Assembly (NCBI RefSeq): GCF_028993615.1
Contig: NZ_CP118632.1
Span: forward strand, 4,898,001 to 4,962,000
Direction: 5' to 3'
Source of the DNA: Herbaspirillum sp. WKF16
Lineage (GTDB): Bacteria; Pseudomonadota; Gammaproteobacteria; Burkholderiales; Burkholderiaceae_D
DNA length: 64,000 nucleotides
The notes under the pieces were generated by a model. The model saw only the letters and a program-made list of their open reading frames with translations, searched no databases and was not told where the DNA came from. Position numbers and translations under genes: made by a program. This document shows positions 8,963-17,512 of this stretch, piece by piece (position 1 is the first letter of the stretch; each line of letters opens with the position of its first letter).

Positions 8963-10333
8963 TCAGGCGACGACGCCGGCGCGAAAGCCGGCGCCGACAT
9001 GGCGCTCGGGCAGCGTGGCGCCCTCGCCGAACAGCTTCTGGCGCAGCGTGCCCGGTTCATACTCGCGCTTGTAGGAACCGCGTTCCTGCAGCACCGGGAT
9101 CACCAGGTCGACGAAATCCTCGAAACTCTCCGGCGTGACCGTGCGCGTCAGGTTGAAGCCGTCGATGCCGGTGTCTTCCACCCAGCCTTCCAGCTCCGTG
9201 GCGACCTGCTCGGGCGAGCCGACCACGGTGGCGTAGCGGCCGCCCAGCTCCAGCTGCTTCAGCAGCTTGCGCTTGGTCCAGTTCAGCTCGGGATTGGTGA
9301 CGGTCTTGACCAGCGACTCGATGGAGTTGGTCTTGGCCGCGCGGATCGGCTCGTCCAGCTCGTACTGCGAGAAGTCGATGCCGGTGCCGGCCGAGAAGTG
9401 CGCCAGGCCGGCTTCGGGACTGGCGTAGCTGGCGTACTCGCGGTACTTGTCGTGAGCGTCCTGCTCGTTGCGCCCGGTGATGGCGGTCAGGCCCATGAAG
9501 ATCTTGATGTCGTCCGCGTTGCGCCCTTCGCGCTCGGCGCCGGCGCGGATGCCCTGCACCAGTTTCCTGGCGGCCTCGCGCGTCTGGCTGGAGATGAACA
9601 CGCACTCCGCATGGCGCGCGCCGAAGGCCTGGCCGCGGCCGGAGGAGCCGGCCTGGTACAGCACCGGCGTGCGTTGCCGTGACGGCTCGGAGAGGTGGAT
9701 GCCCTCGACCCGGTAGTAGTCGCCGCTGTGCCGGATCTTGTGCACCTTGGCCGGATCGGCGTAAACGCGGTTGGCGCGGTCGCGCACCACGGCGCCGTCT
9801 TCCCAGCTGCCTTCCCAGAGCTTGTAGACCACTTCCATGAACTCGTCGGCGCGATCGTAGCGCTGGTCGTGCTCCAGCTGCTCGTTGAGGCCCATGGCGC
9901 GAGCGGCGCTGTCGAGGTAGCCGGTGACGATGTTCCAGCCCACGCGCCCGCGGGTGAGATGGTCGAGCGTGGACATGCGGCGCGCGAACAGGAACGGCGC
10001 CTCATAGGTGAGATTGGCGGTGACGCCGAAGCCCAGATGCTCGGTGGCGGCCGCCATGGCCGAGACCAGCAGCAGCGGATCGTTGACCGGCAGCTGGATC
10101 GACTCGCGCAAGGTGATGTCGGTGGAGCCCTGGTAGACGTCGTAGACGCCGACGATGTCGGCCAGGAACAGGCCGTCGAACTTGCCGCGCTCCAGCAGCC
10201 TGGCCAGGCCGGTCCAGTAGTCGATGTCGGTGTAGTCCTGCGAACGGTCGCGCGGATGAGTCCACAGGCCGTGGTTGATGTGGTTGACGCAGTTCATGTT
10301 GAATGCGTTCAGGCGGATCTGTTTCCTGGTCAT
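8963..10333 (-). CDS. FMNH2-dependent monooxygenase of the NtaA/SnaA/DszA family
   Basis: A 456-residue two-component bacterial-luciferase-type flavin monooxygenase. Family marks include LNAFNMNCVNHINHGLW at the start, the DYTDIDYWTGLARLLERGKFDG segment, RGRVGWNIVTGYLDSAARAMG, and VLYQAGSSGRGQAFGARHAE. Relatives cleave sulfones (DszA), nitrilotriacetate (NtaA) or oxidise pristinamycin (SnaA), using reduced FMN from a separate reductase. No such reductase lies in this cluster. Start is supported by GGAG 6 nt before the ATG at 10333. Substrate unknown; an organosulfur compound is inferred from the SfnB-like neighbours. Confidence 0.88.
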   Translation of the reverse strand: MTRKQIRLNAFNMNCVNHINHGLWTHPRDRSQDYTDIDYWTGLARLLERGKFDGLFLADIVGVYDVYQGSTDITLRESIQLPVNDPLLLVSAMAAATEHLGFGVTANLTYEAPFLFARRMSTLDHLTRGRVGWNIVTGYLDSAARAMGLNEQLEHDQRYDRADEFMEVVYKLWEGSWEDGAVVRDRANRVYADPAKVHKIRHSGDYYRVEGIHLSEPSRQRTPVLYQAGSSGRGQAFGARHAECVFISSQTREAARKLVQGIRAGAEREGRNADDIKIFMGLTAITGRNEQDAHDKYREYASYASPEAGLAHFSAGTGIDFSQYELDEPIRAAKTNSIESLVKTVTNPELNWTKRKLLKQLELGGRYATVVGSPEQVATELEGWVEDTGIDGFNLTRTVTPESFEDFVDLVIPVLQERGSYKREYEPGTLRQKLFGEGATLPERHVGAGFRAGVVA

Positions 10334-10345
10334 GAGGAGCTCCGC

Positions 10346-10900
10346 TCAGGCCGCCGCGGCGGTGTCGGCCGCTGCGTATTGCGGCTCCAGCTGCACGTCC
10401 AGCGCTTCGTTGAAGCGCGCGAAGAAGGCGCACAGCGCGGCGCGCAGGGTCAGCTCGACGATCTGCGACTCGTCGAAATGCTCACGCAGGCGCTGCACCA
10501 GGCTGTCGCCCACGCGCTGGCGGGTGACGGCCAACGCGTAGTCGCGCACCAGCTTTTCGACCGGACCCAGGCCGGGCACGTCGGCGTCGAGGATGCGCTC
10601 GACCGTCTCCGCCGGCACGTGTTCGGCACGCAGCTTGGGCGCGTGATGCGACACGCAATAGCTGCATTCATTGGCCCTGGAGGCCGTCACCAGCACGATC
10701 TCCAGATGCAGCCTGGAGATGTTGCCCTCGGCGCCGAAGCCCAGCAGCAGACCGTAGATGTGTTCGATCGAGGCCGGCTTGTGGGCCAGCACGCCCAACA
10801 TGTTGCCGAAGTGGCCGTACTCGTTTTCGACCTTCTCGAAGATGGCGCGGGCCGGGCCCGGTTGCAGTTGCTTGGACAAGAGCGTGGATACGCGTGCCAT
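10346..10900 (-). CDS. carboxymuconolactone decarboxylase / AhpD-like protein
   Basis: A 184-residue helical protein of the CMD/AhpD superfamily. The active-site motif ECSYCVSHH matches the E..CxxC..xH pattern of peroxidase-type members, so a thiol redox or peroxide-reducing role is likely. Start at 10900 is supported by AGGAG with a 6-nt spacer, and this ribosome site overlaps the stop of the DppC-like gene. It is followed after 12 bp by the flavin monooxygenase gene. AhpD-like genes often accompany flavin monooxygenases; here it may protect against peroxide leaking from uncoupled turnover (inference). Confidence 0.85.
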   Translation of the reverse strand: MARVSTLLSKQLQPGPARAIFEKVENEYGHFGNMLGVLAHKPASIEHIYGLLLGFGAEGNISRLHLEIVLVTASRANECSYCVSHHAPKLRAEHVPAETVERILDADVPGLGPVEKLVRDYALAVTRQRVGDSLVQRLREHFDESQIVELTLRAALCAFFARFNEALDVQLEPQYAAADTAAAA

Positions 10901-10909
10901 GGTGTTCTC

Positions 10910-11791
10910 CTATTTTCTGTCGCGCGGGTCGAGCACGTCGGCCAACCCGTCGCCTAAAAGATTGAGGGCCAGCACCGTCACGACGATGGCGATGCCGGGA
11001 ATGGTGGTGATGGTCCAGTCGGTGCGCAGCACCTCGCGCCCGGCGCCGACCATGTTTCCCCAGCTGGCGGCGTTGGGGTCGCCCAGGCCGAGGAAGGCCA
11101 GGCTGGATTCGGTGAGGATGGCGGTGGCGACCATCAGCGAGGTCGACACCAGGATGGGCGTGGCGGCGTTGGGCAGGATATCGCGCAGGATGATGCGCGC
11201 GTCGGAGGCGCCCAGCGCCACGCTGGCCTGCACCATCTCGCCGTGGCGCAGCTTGAGCACCTCGGCGCGCACCAGCCGCGCCAGGCTGGGCCAGGCGGTG
11301 ACGCCGATGGCCAGCGCGATGGTCAATAGCGTGGGCTGCGCCACCGCGACGATGGCCAGCGCGAACAGGAAGGACGGGATGGTCTGGAAGAACTCGGTCA
11401 CGCGCATCAGGGCGGCGTCGGCGCGGCCGCCGTAGTAGCCGGCCAGCAGGCCGCCGGAGACGCCCAGCAGCAGCGCCACCGCGGTCGACACCAGCGCGAT
11501 GAGCAGCGAGGCGCGCGCGCCGTGGAAGATGCCGGCCAGCATGTCGCGCCCCAGCATGTCGGTGCCCAGCAAGTGCCCGGCGTCGGCGAAGGGATGCAGG
11601 AAGGGCTCGGCCACCATGTCCAGCGGGTCGCCCGGGAACAGCCAGCCGGCGCAGGCCGCCATGGCCAGCACCACCGCCAGCAGCGCGCCGCCGGCCAGCG
11701 CCGAGGGCGAACGCAGCAGGCGGCCGAACCAGCCGGGCGCCGCAGCCGGCGCGATCGGCGCGGCCGCGAGATTGCTCAAGAGCTTGCTCAT
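10910..11791 (-). CDS. ABC transporter permease, DppC/OppC type
   Basis: A 293-residue inner-membrane permease. It has an N-terminal membrane helix (SALAGGALLAVVLAMAACAGWLF), the OppC-type LLGTDMLGRDMLAGIFHGARASL segment, and a permease EAA-type loop (VALGASDARIILRDILPNA). It ends with DGLADVLDPRDRK, typical of DppC. The longer frame to 11836 is rejected because the ATG at 11791 has a GAGGAG-like site upstream. Starting here, it begins inside the tail of the dppB-like gene stop region (13 bp apart minus strand), consistent with coupled translation. Confidence 0.9.
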   Translation of the reverse strand: MSKLLSNLAAAPIAPAAAPGWFGRLLRSPSALAGGALLAVVLAMAACAGWLFPGDPLDMVAEPFLHPFADAGHLLGTDMLGRDMLAGIFHGARASLLIALVSTAVALLLGVSGGLLAGYYGGRADAALMRVTEFFQTIPSFLFALAIVAVAQPTLLTIALAIGVTAWPSLARLVRAEVLKLRHGEMVQASVALGASDARIILRDILPNAATPILVSTSLMVATAILTESSLAFLGLGDPNAASWGNMVGAGREVLRTDWTITTIPGIAIVVTVLALNLLGDGLADVLDPRDRK

Positions 11792-11801
11792 GCCGGGCTC
11801 C

Positions 11802-12833
11802 TCATCGCAGGCGGATGCGCGGATCGAGCCGCACATAGACGGCGTCGACGATCCAGTTGACCGCCACCACCACCACCGAGCTGCACAGCAGGATGCCGAG
11901 CAGCAGGTTGAAATCGCGCTGGAACAGCGCCTCGAAGGCCAGGCGGCCCAGGCCCGGCCAGGAGAACACGGTCTCCACCAGCACCGCGCCGCCGACCACC
12001 GAGCTGGCCTGCACGCCCAGCATGGTCACCAGCGGCAGCAAGGCGTTGCGCAGCACGTGTGCGAACAGCACGCGCGGCGCGCGCGCACCCTTGGCCACGG
12101 CGGTGCGCACGAAATCCTGGCGCCGCACCTCAATCATGGCCGCGCGCATCAGGCGCGTGTAGACCGCCATGTAGAACAGCCCCAGCGTGACCGCCGGCAG
12201 CACCAGGTGGCGCGCCACGTCCAGCACATGGGCCAGACCCGTGTAGCCGGCCTCGACGGTGAACATGCCGCCCACCGGCAGCCAGTCCAGCCAGACCGAG
12301 AACACCACCACCAGCATCAGCCCGATCCAGAACAGCGGCGTGGCGAAGAACAGCAGCGCCAGCGCCGAGATCAGGGCATCGGCCAGCCGGCCGGCGCGAT
12401 AGGCCGCCAGCGTGCCCAGGATCACCCCGGCCACGGCGGCGAACACGATGGCCGCGCCCATCAGCAGGAGCGTGGCCGGCACCCGCTCGCCGATCAGCTG
12501 CGCCACCGGCATGCCGTGGCGGAAGGAATAGCCGAGGTCGAACTGCGCCAGGTGCAGCAGGTATTTGCCGAACTGCACCGCCAGCGGCTGGTCCAGCCCG
12601 AACTGCGCGCGCAGCGCCGCCATGTACTCGGGCGTGGCGGCGCCGGCCTCCCCGGCCAATACCTGGACGGCGTCGCCCGGCGCCAGGCGCAGCAGGAAGA
12701 AGTTGATCACGGCCACGCCCAGCACCACCGCCGCCAGTTGCAGCAGGCGGCGCAGCGTAGCGCGCGCGAAGGCCCCGGCGCGGCTGGGCGCGGCCGGCGC
12801 CGGAGCGGCCGCGGCGATGAAGGGTGCGCTCAT
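11802..12833 (-). CDS. ABC transporter permease, DppB/OppB type
   Basis: A 343-residue inner-membrane protein with about six membrane helices: helix 1 is VAVINFFLLRLAPGDAV, with the RLAPGD motif characteristic of DppB. It has the family segments YMAALRAQFGLDQPLAVQFGKYL and LPAVTLGLFYMAVYTRLMRAAM, and ends WIVDAVYVRLDPRIRLR. It pairs with the DppC-like protein to form the membrane channel of the importer. It is 12 bp downstream of the first binding-protein gene (stop 12846) and 10 bp upstream of the dppC-like start. Call by family is firm, substrate unknown. Confidence 0.92.
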   Translation of the reverse strand: MSAPFIAAAAPAPAAPSRAGAFARATLRRLLQLAAVVLGVAVINFFLLRLAPGDAVQVLAGEAGAATPEYMAALRAQFGLDQPLAVQFGKYLLHLAQFDLGYSFRHGMPVAQLIGERVPATLLLMGAAIVFAAVAGVILGTLAAYRAGRLADALISALALLFFATPLFWIGLMLVVVFSVWLDWLPVGGMFTVEAGYTGLAHVLDVARHLVLPAVTLGLFYMAVYTRLMRAAMIEVRRQDFVRTAVAKGARAPRVLFAHVLRNALLPLVTMLGVQASSVVGGAVLVETVFSWPGLGRLAFEALFQRDFNLLLGILLCSSVVVVAVNWIVDAVYVRLDPRIRLR

Positions 12834-12845
12834 GATCGGGCCTGC

Positions 12846-14495
12846 TCAGCGCTGCACGATGGCAGGGTTGGCAGCGTTGACGCCGGCCGGCGCAGCGGCC
12901 GACCTGGCGCCATTGTCGAACCAGGCGTTCTTCAGCGAGCTGTAGATCTGGTCGACGCCGGCCACGGTGTCCTTGAGGCTGGACGATTGCACGGTGAAGA
13001 AGTGCATCTCCAGCAGCGGCAGCGACGGCAGGTCGGTCTGCACCCGCTGCTGGAGCTTCTTGAACAGCGCCACGCGTTCGGCCTGGCTGGGCGAGCTCTG
13101 GGCCTGCTCGATCAGCTTGTCGGTCTCGGCGCTCTTGTAGCCGGAGCCGTTGCTCCAGGGGATGTTCTTGCCGACCGAGTCGCTCCAGTAGGCGCGCGTG
13201 ACGCCCACCAGCGGGTCGGCGAAGCCGGCGAACCAGACCACCGAGAGGTCGAAGTCGCGGTCGCCGTAGACGCGCTTGGTGTAGGTCGGCGTGTCCTGGG
13301 CGCGCACGTTGACGTCGATGCCGATGCGCTTCAGGGAATTGCGGATGAACTCGCCGCTGCGCCTGAAGTCGTCGCCGTAGGGCAGGTAGTCGAGGTTGAT
13401 GCGCAGGCGGGTGCCGTCGGCGCCGCGCTTGAAGCCGGCTTCATCCAGCAGCGCCTCGGCCTTCTTGGGGTCGAAGCCGTATTGCGGCACGTCGGCGGTG
13501 TAGAACTGCTTGAGGGTCGACACCACCGGGCTGTCAGCCGGCTTGCCGAAGCCGTACCAGACCACTTTGTTGAAGGCGTTGCGGTCGATCGCATAGGCCA
13601 GCGCCTGGCGCACGCGCAGGTCCTTGAAGTAAGGCTTGTCGAGGTTGATGTCGACGAACAGCCAGGGCGAGATCCAGTCGTAGCCGCGCGTCTCCAGTTT
13701 CAGCTGCGGCAGCTTGGCCAGGCGCTCGGCGTCCTTCAGGGGCACCGGCGAGAACGGGGCGTACTGCGCCTCGCCCTTTTCCAGCGCGGCGGCGCGGGCG
13801 CCGGCGTCAGGCACGATCTTGAAGACGATCTTGTCGAGATAGGGCTTGCCGCGATCCCAGTAGTCCGGATTGCGCTCCAGCGTGATGTAGTTGCCGCGGC
13901 TCCATTCCTTGAACACGAAGGGGCCGGTGCCGACCGGCTTGTTGTTGTAGGGGTTGTTGAGGATGTCGGTGCCTTCGTACAGGTGCTTGGGCAGCACCTG
14001 CGCGCCGTTGCTGTTGAGCGAACTCAGCACCGCCAGCGAGGGCTCGCTGAAGTGGATCACCACGGTGTAGTCGTCCGGCGTGTCGGTGGAGGTCACCTTG
14101 CCGTACAGGATCTGGTTGCGCGGGTGGATCTTCTTCCACACGTTTTCCAGGGTCCATTTCACGTCGGCTGAGGTGAAGGGCTTGCCGTCGTGCCACTTCA
14201 CGCCGCGGCGCAGGTGGAAGGTCAGCGTCTTGCTGTCCTTGGAAAACTCCCAGCGCTCGGCCAGCGCCGGGCGCAGCTTGAAGTCGTTGTCGTATTCGAC
14301 CAGGCCGTCGAACACGTTGGCGCTGAAGAAGCCGGTCGGCGCCGCAGTGTTGAGCGCCGAGGTGAGGATCACCGGCTCCGGCTGCAGGATGGCGGTGAGC
14401 GTGCCGCCGGACGTGGGCGCGGCGGCGTGCGCGGCCGCGCACAGGGCCAATGCGGCCCCGGCCAGCCATGCGCGCAATGTGGTGTGCTTGAACAT
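12846..14495 (-). CDS. ABC transporter substrate-binding protein, family 5 (oligopeptide/nickel type), copy nearest the permeases
   Basis: A 549-residue periplasmic binding protein with a Sec signal peptide (residues 1-24, WLAGAALALCAAAHA) and no lipobox. Family-5 landmarks include NVFDGLVEYDNDFKLRPALAERW, LRRGVKWHDGKPFTSADVKW, and NNKPVGTGPFVFKEW. It is a close paralogue of the 14543-16126 protein, with long matching stretches. A frame open far upstream of 14495 runs into that paralogue in another reading frame and is not coding. The start at 14495 gives the signal peptide at once. It is 12 bp before the dppB-like gene, so it likely is the main receptor. Confidence 0.92.
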   Translation of the reverse strand: MFKHTTLRAWLAGAALALCAAAHAAAPTSGGTLTAILQPEPVILTSALNTAAPTGFFSANVFDGLVEYDNDFKLRPALAERWEFSKDSKTLTFHLRRGVKWHDGKPFTSADVKWTLENVWKKIHPRNQILYGKVTSTDTPDDYTVVIHFSEPSLAVLSSLNSNGAQVLPKHLYEGTDILNNPYNNKPVGTGPFVFKEWSRGNYITLERNPDYWDRGKPYLDKIVFKIVPDAGARAAALEKGEAQYAPFSPVPLKDAERLAKLPQLKLETRGYDWISPWLFVDINLDKPYFKDLRVRQALAYAIDRNAFNKVVWYGFGKPADSPVVSTLKQFYTADVPQYGFDPKKAEALLDEAGFKRGADGTRLRINLDYLPYGDDFRRSGEFIRNSLKRIGIDVNVRAQDTPTYTKRVYGDRDFDLSVVWFAGFADPLVGVTRAYWSDSVGKNIPWSNGSGYKSAETDKLIEQAQSSPSQAERVALFKKLQQRVQTDLPSLPLLEMHFFTVQSSSLKDTVAGVDQIYSSLKNAWFDNGARSAAAPAGVNAANPAIVQR

Positions 14496-14542
14496 GATTT
14501 CCCCTTGTGGTTGTGACGACGTGTGCGTGGCGCCCTGGCGGC

Positions 14543-16126
14543 CTAGTCCAGCCAGGCGTTCTTCAGCGAGCCTTGCGACTGGTCGCCGCGCACGTCGATG
14601 CCGTGCAGGCGGGGCGAATGCACCGTGAAGAAGTGCAGCTCCAGCAGCGGCAGCGTGGGCAGCTCGCTCTGGGTGATCTGCTGGAAGCGCTTGAACAGCG
14701 TCACGCGCTCGGCCTGGGTGGCGGCGCCCTGCGCTTGCTCGATGATCTGGTCGACCTCCTTGTTGCTGTAGCCGGAGGCGTTGGTCCACGGCACGTTCTT
14801 GCCGACCCAGCCGGACCAGTACATGCGCGTGAGGCCGATCTGCGGGTCGGGGAAGGAGGCGTTGTAGGTGATCGAGGTGTCGAAGTCGCGGTCGCCGTAG
14901 ACGCGCTTGGTGAAGGCGGCGGTGTCCTGGCTGCGGATGTTGAGTTCGATACCCACGCGCTTCCACGACTGCTTCAGGTATTCGGCGGTGCGGCGGTAGT
15001 CGTCGCCATAAGGCAGGTAGTCGTTGCTGAGCGTGAAGCGCACGCCGTCGGCGCCGCGCTTGAAGCCGGCCTCGTCCAGCAGCGCCTCGGCCTTCCTGGT
15101 GTCGTAGCCGTAGCGCGGCACGCTGGCGTCGAAGAACTGGGACAGCGAGCTGGGCACGATGGACACGGCCGGCTTGCCGTAGCCGTACCAGACCACCTTG
15201 TTGAGGCCGTCGAGATTGGTGGCGTAGGCGATGGCGCGACGCACCCGGGCGTCCTTGAGGTACTTGTTGTCGAGGTTGAAGTCCAGGTACATCACCGGCG
15301 AGGACCACTGGTAGCCGGCGGTCTCGACCCTGGCCTTTCCGGAAGCGGCCAGGCGCTGCGCCTCCTTGGGCGGCACCGGGCTGAACACGGCGTACTGGCC
15401 TTCGCCGTTTTCCAGCTGGGCGGCGCGCGCGCCGGCGTCGGGCACCACCTTGAAGACGATCTTGTCGAGGTAGGGCTTGCCTTTGTCCCAGTAGTCCGGA
15501 TTGCGTTCGAGCGTGATGTGGCTGCCGCGGCTCCATTCCTTGAAGACGAAGGCGCCGGTGCCGATCGGCTTGTTGTTGTTCGGGTTGTTGAGCACGTCGC
15601 CGCCTTCGTAGAGGTGCCGGGGCAGCACCGGGGCGCCCCAGGAATTGAGCGTGGACAGCAGCGCCAGCGACGGCTTGGTGAAGCGGAACACGGCGGTCAG
15701 CTCATCGGGCGTGTCGACCTGGGTGAGGTTCACCAGGATCGCCTTGTTGCGCGGGTGCAGGGTCTTCCAGACGTTTTCCACCGACCACTTGACGTCGGCC
15801 GAGGTGAACGGCTTGCCGTCGTGCCACTTGACGCCGCGGCGCAGGTGGAAGGTGATCGCCAGGCCGTCGCGCGACACCTCCCAGCTTTCGGCCAGCTCGC
15901 CGTGCGGCTTCAATGCGCTGTCGTAGCTGAGCAGGCCGTCGTAGACGTTGGTGGAGATGAGCGAGGTCGGCTGGGCGGTGTTGACCGCGCCGGTCAGCGT
16001 CACCGGTTCGGGCTGGACGATGGCCAGCAGCGTGCCGCCGGACCTGGGGGCGGCGTGCGCGAATGGAGCGGCGGCGCCGCAGGCCAGTGCGAGCGTGGCC
16101 GCGATGGCCTTGGAGCGGATAGGCAT
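14543..16126 (-). CDS. ABC transporter substrate-binding protein, family 5, second tandem copy
   Basis: A 527-residue paralogue of the adjacent 549-residue binding protein. It has a signal peptide ending in PFAHA and the same landmarks (NVYDGLLSYDSALKPHGELAESW, NNKPIGTGAFVFKEW, YGDRDFDTSI). The two copies are head-to-tail, 47 bp apart, and clearly arose by duplication. Differences spread over the lobes (for example YNASFPDPQIGLTRMYWSG against WFAGFADPLVGVTRAYWSD) suggest divergent ligand range. No second set of permease genes exists here, so both probably feed one transporter. Confidence 0.92.
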   Translation of the reverse strand: MPIRSKAIAATLALACGAAAPFAHAAPRSGGTLLAIVQPEPVTLTGAVNTAQPTSLISTNVYDGLLSYDSALKPHGELAESWEVSRDGLAITFHLRRGVKWHDGKPFTSADVKWSVENVWKTLHPRNKAILVNLTQVDTPDELTAVFRFTKPSLALLSTLNSWGAPVLPRHLYEGGDVLNNPNNNKPIGTGAFVFKEWSRGSHITLERNPDYWDKGKPYLDKIVFKVVPDAGARAAQLENGEGQYAVFSPVPPKEAQRLAASGKARVETAGYQWSSPVMYLDFNLDNKYLKDARVRRAIAYATNLDGLNKVVWYGYGKPAVSIVPSSLSQFFDASVPRYGYDTRKAEALLDEAGFKRGADGVRFTLSNDYLPYGDDYRRTAEYLKQSWKRVGIELNIRSQDTAAFTKRVYGDRDFDTSITYNASFPDPQIGLTRMYWSGWVGKNVPWTNASGYSNKEVDQIIEQAQGAATQAERVTLFKRFQQITQSELPTLPLLELHFFTVHSPRLHGIDVRGDQSQGSLKNAWLD

Positions 16127-16220
16127 GTCTTCTTGTTTTCCCTTGGGTTGCGGATGCGCGCGAGCGCTGCCGCGCCCGTCGGGCCGGGGCGGCGGCGCGC
16201 GCCTGCGATGGTTGTATTCG

Positions 16221-17474
16221 TTACAGCGCGCCGTGGCGCGGCGGCTTCTTGCCGTTCAGGTAGAAGTTGCCGATGGCGTGGTACTTCCAGCGCACCGGGT
16301 CGTGCAGCGTGTGCACGCGGGCGTTGCGCCAGTGGCGGTCGAGGTTGTGCTCGGCCAGCGTCGATTGCGAACCGGCCAGCTCGAACAGCTTGCTGCCGGC
16401 CGCCAGCGAGACTTCGGTGGTCAGCACGCGCGCCTCGGCCACGGCGATCGAGGCCTCGGCCACGCTGTCTTCGTCCGGCGCGGCTGCGGCCGCGTCGACC
16501 TTGCGGCCGGCGCGCTGCACCAGCGCCTCGGCGGCGTGCAGCTGGATGGTCAGGTCGCCCACTTCGCGGATGGTCAGCGGATCGTCGCTGGCGCGCTCGA
16601 CGCCGCTGTCGACCCAGGGGCGCGAACGGCTGCGCACGAATTCGAGCAGGTCGCGGTAAGCGGCGCGGGCGATGCCGAGGTCGATGGCGGCGTGCTGGAT
16701 CTGCGCCATCGGGCCGATCTGGGTCGGCCGCGTGAAGGCCGAGGCGAAGCCGATCACGGCGTCGGCCGGCAAGTGCACGTTCTCGAACACGGCGCTGCCG
16801 CTGCCGGTGGTGCGCTGGCCGAAGCCGGACCAGTCGTCGATGATGGTCAGTCCGGGCGCGTGGCGCGGCACGATGGCCAGCTGCTGCACGCCGGCCTCGT
16901 CGATCACCGAGGTCGGCACCCAGTCGGCGTACAGCGCGCCGGTGGCGTAGAACTTGCGGCCGTTGATGCGATAGCCGGGGCCGTCCGGGTCGCGCGCCAG
17001 GCTGGTCTTGCGGTCGTGCGAGGTCTTGGTGCCCAGCTCGGCCAGCGCGTTGCCGAGGCGGTCGCCCTGCAGCACGCGCTCGAAGAAGAAGCGCTTCTGC
17101 GATTCGCTGCCGTTCACGCGGATCAGTTCGACCGCGTAGAAATGGTTTTGCGGGATCTGGCCGATGGAGCCGTCGGCCGAGGAAATGGTGGCGATCACCT
17201 CGGCCAGCGTGCCGTAGGAGACGCCGGCGCCGCCGTATTGCCGGGGCACGGTGATGCCCCACAGGCCCGAGCGCACGTAGCGCTCCAGCTCATCCCAAGG
17301 CAGCTTGCGCTCGCGGTCGCGCAGCGCGGACTCCCTTTCGAAATCCTCGGCCAGCTTGCGGGCGACGGCGAGCGCCTCGGCGTCGTCGCGGATGCGGGCG
17401 ACGATGCGCGGCGCGCCGGAGCCGGCGGGCGGCAGCGAATCGAGCGTGGTGGAAGCGGCGGCGGTCTGGGTCAT
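16221..17474 (-). CDS. SfnB/DszC-like flavin-dependent monooxygenase (acyl-CoA dehydrogenase fold), copy 2
   Basis: 417 residues with the acyl-CoA dehydrogenase fold. The set of features YGGAGVSYGTLAEVIATISSADGSIGQIPQNHF, GRKFYATGALYADW, SGFGQRTTGSGS and the C-terminal DRHWRNARVHTLHDPVRWK belongs to the SfnB/DszC branch, which uses reduced flavin and oxygen to oxidise sulfur or related compounds instead of dehydrogenating acyl-CoA. The sulfur link comes from family knowledge. It lies 38 bp after the first SfnB-like gene and 94 bp before the binding-protein genes. Substrate unknown. Confidence 0.87.
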   Translation of the reverse strand: MTQTAAASTTLDSLPPAGSGAPRIVARIRDDAEALAVARKLAEDFERESALRDRERKLPWDELERYVRSGLWGITVPRQYGGAGVSYGTLAEVIATISSADGSIGQIPQNHFYAVELIRVNGSESQKRFFFERVLQGDRLGNALAELGTKTSHDRKTSLARDPDGPGYRINGRKFYATGALYADWVPTSVIDEAGVQQLAIVPRHAPGLTIIDDWSGFGQRTTGSGSAVFENVHLPADAVIGFASAFTRPTQIGPMAQIQHAAIDLGIARAAYRDLLEFVRSRSRPWVDSGVERASDDPLTIREVGDLTIQLHAAEALVQRAGRKVDAAAAAPDEDSVAEASIAVAEARVLTTEVSLAAGSKLFELAGSQSTLAEHNLDRHWRNARVHTLHDPVRWKYHAIGNFYLNGKKPPRHGAL

Positions 17475-17512
17475 GGTGTTCCGTCAGGTAGGCGATGAAG
17501 AAAGAGGAGCGC

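Noticed and set aside
11499..14171. 890-residue open frame on the plus strand opposite the permease and binding-protein genes
   Set aside because: It is low-complexity, has no ribosome site, and mirrors genes with clear family motifs. It is a shadow frame.
12846..15536. 896-residue minus-strand frame that seems to fuse two binding proteins
   Set aside because: Only the part from 14495 onward reads as a binding protein. The upstream part is a different frame of the paralogous gene 14543-16126, which is intact in its own frame.
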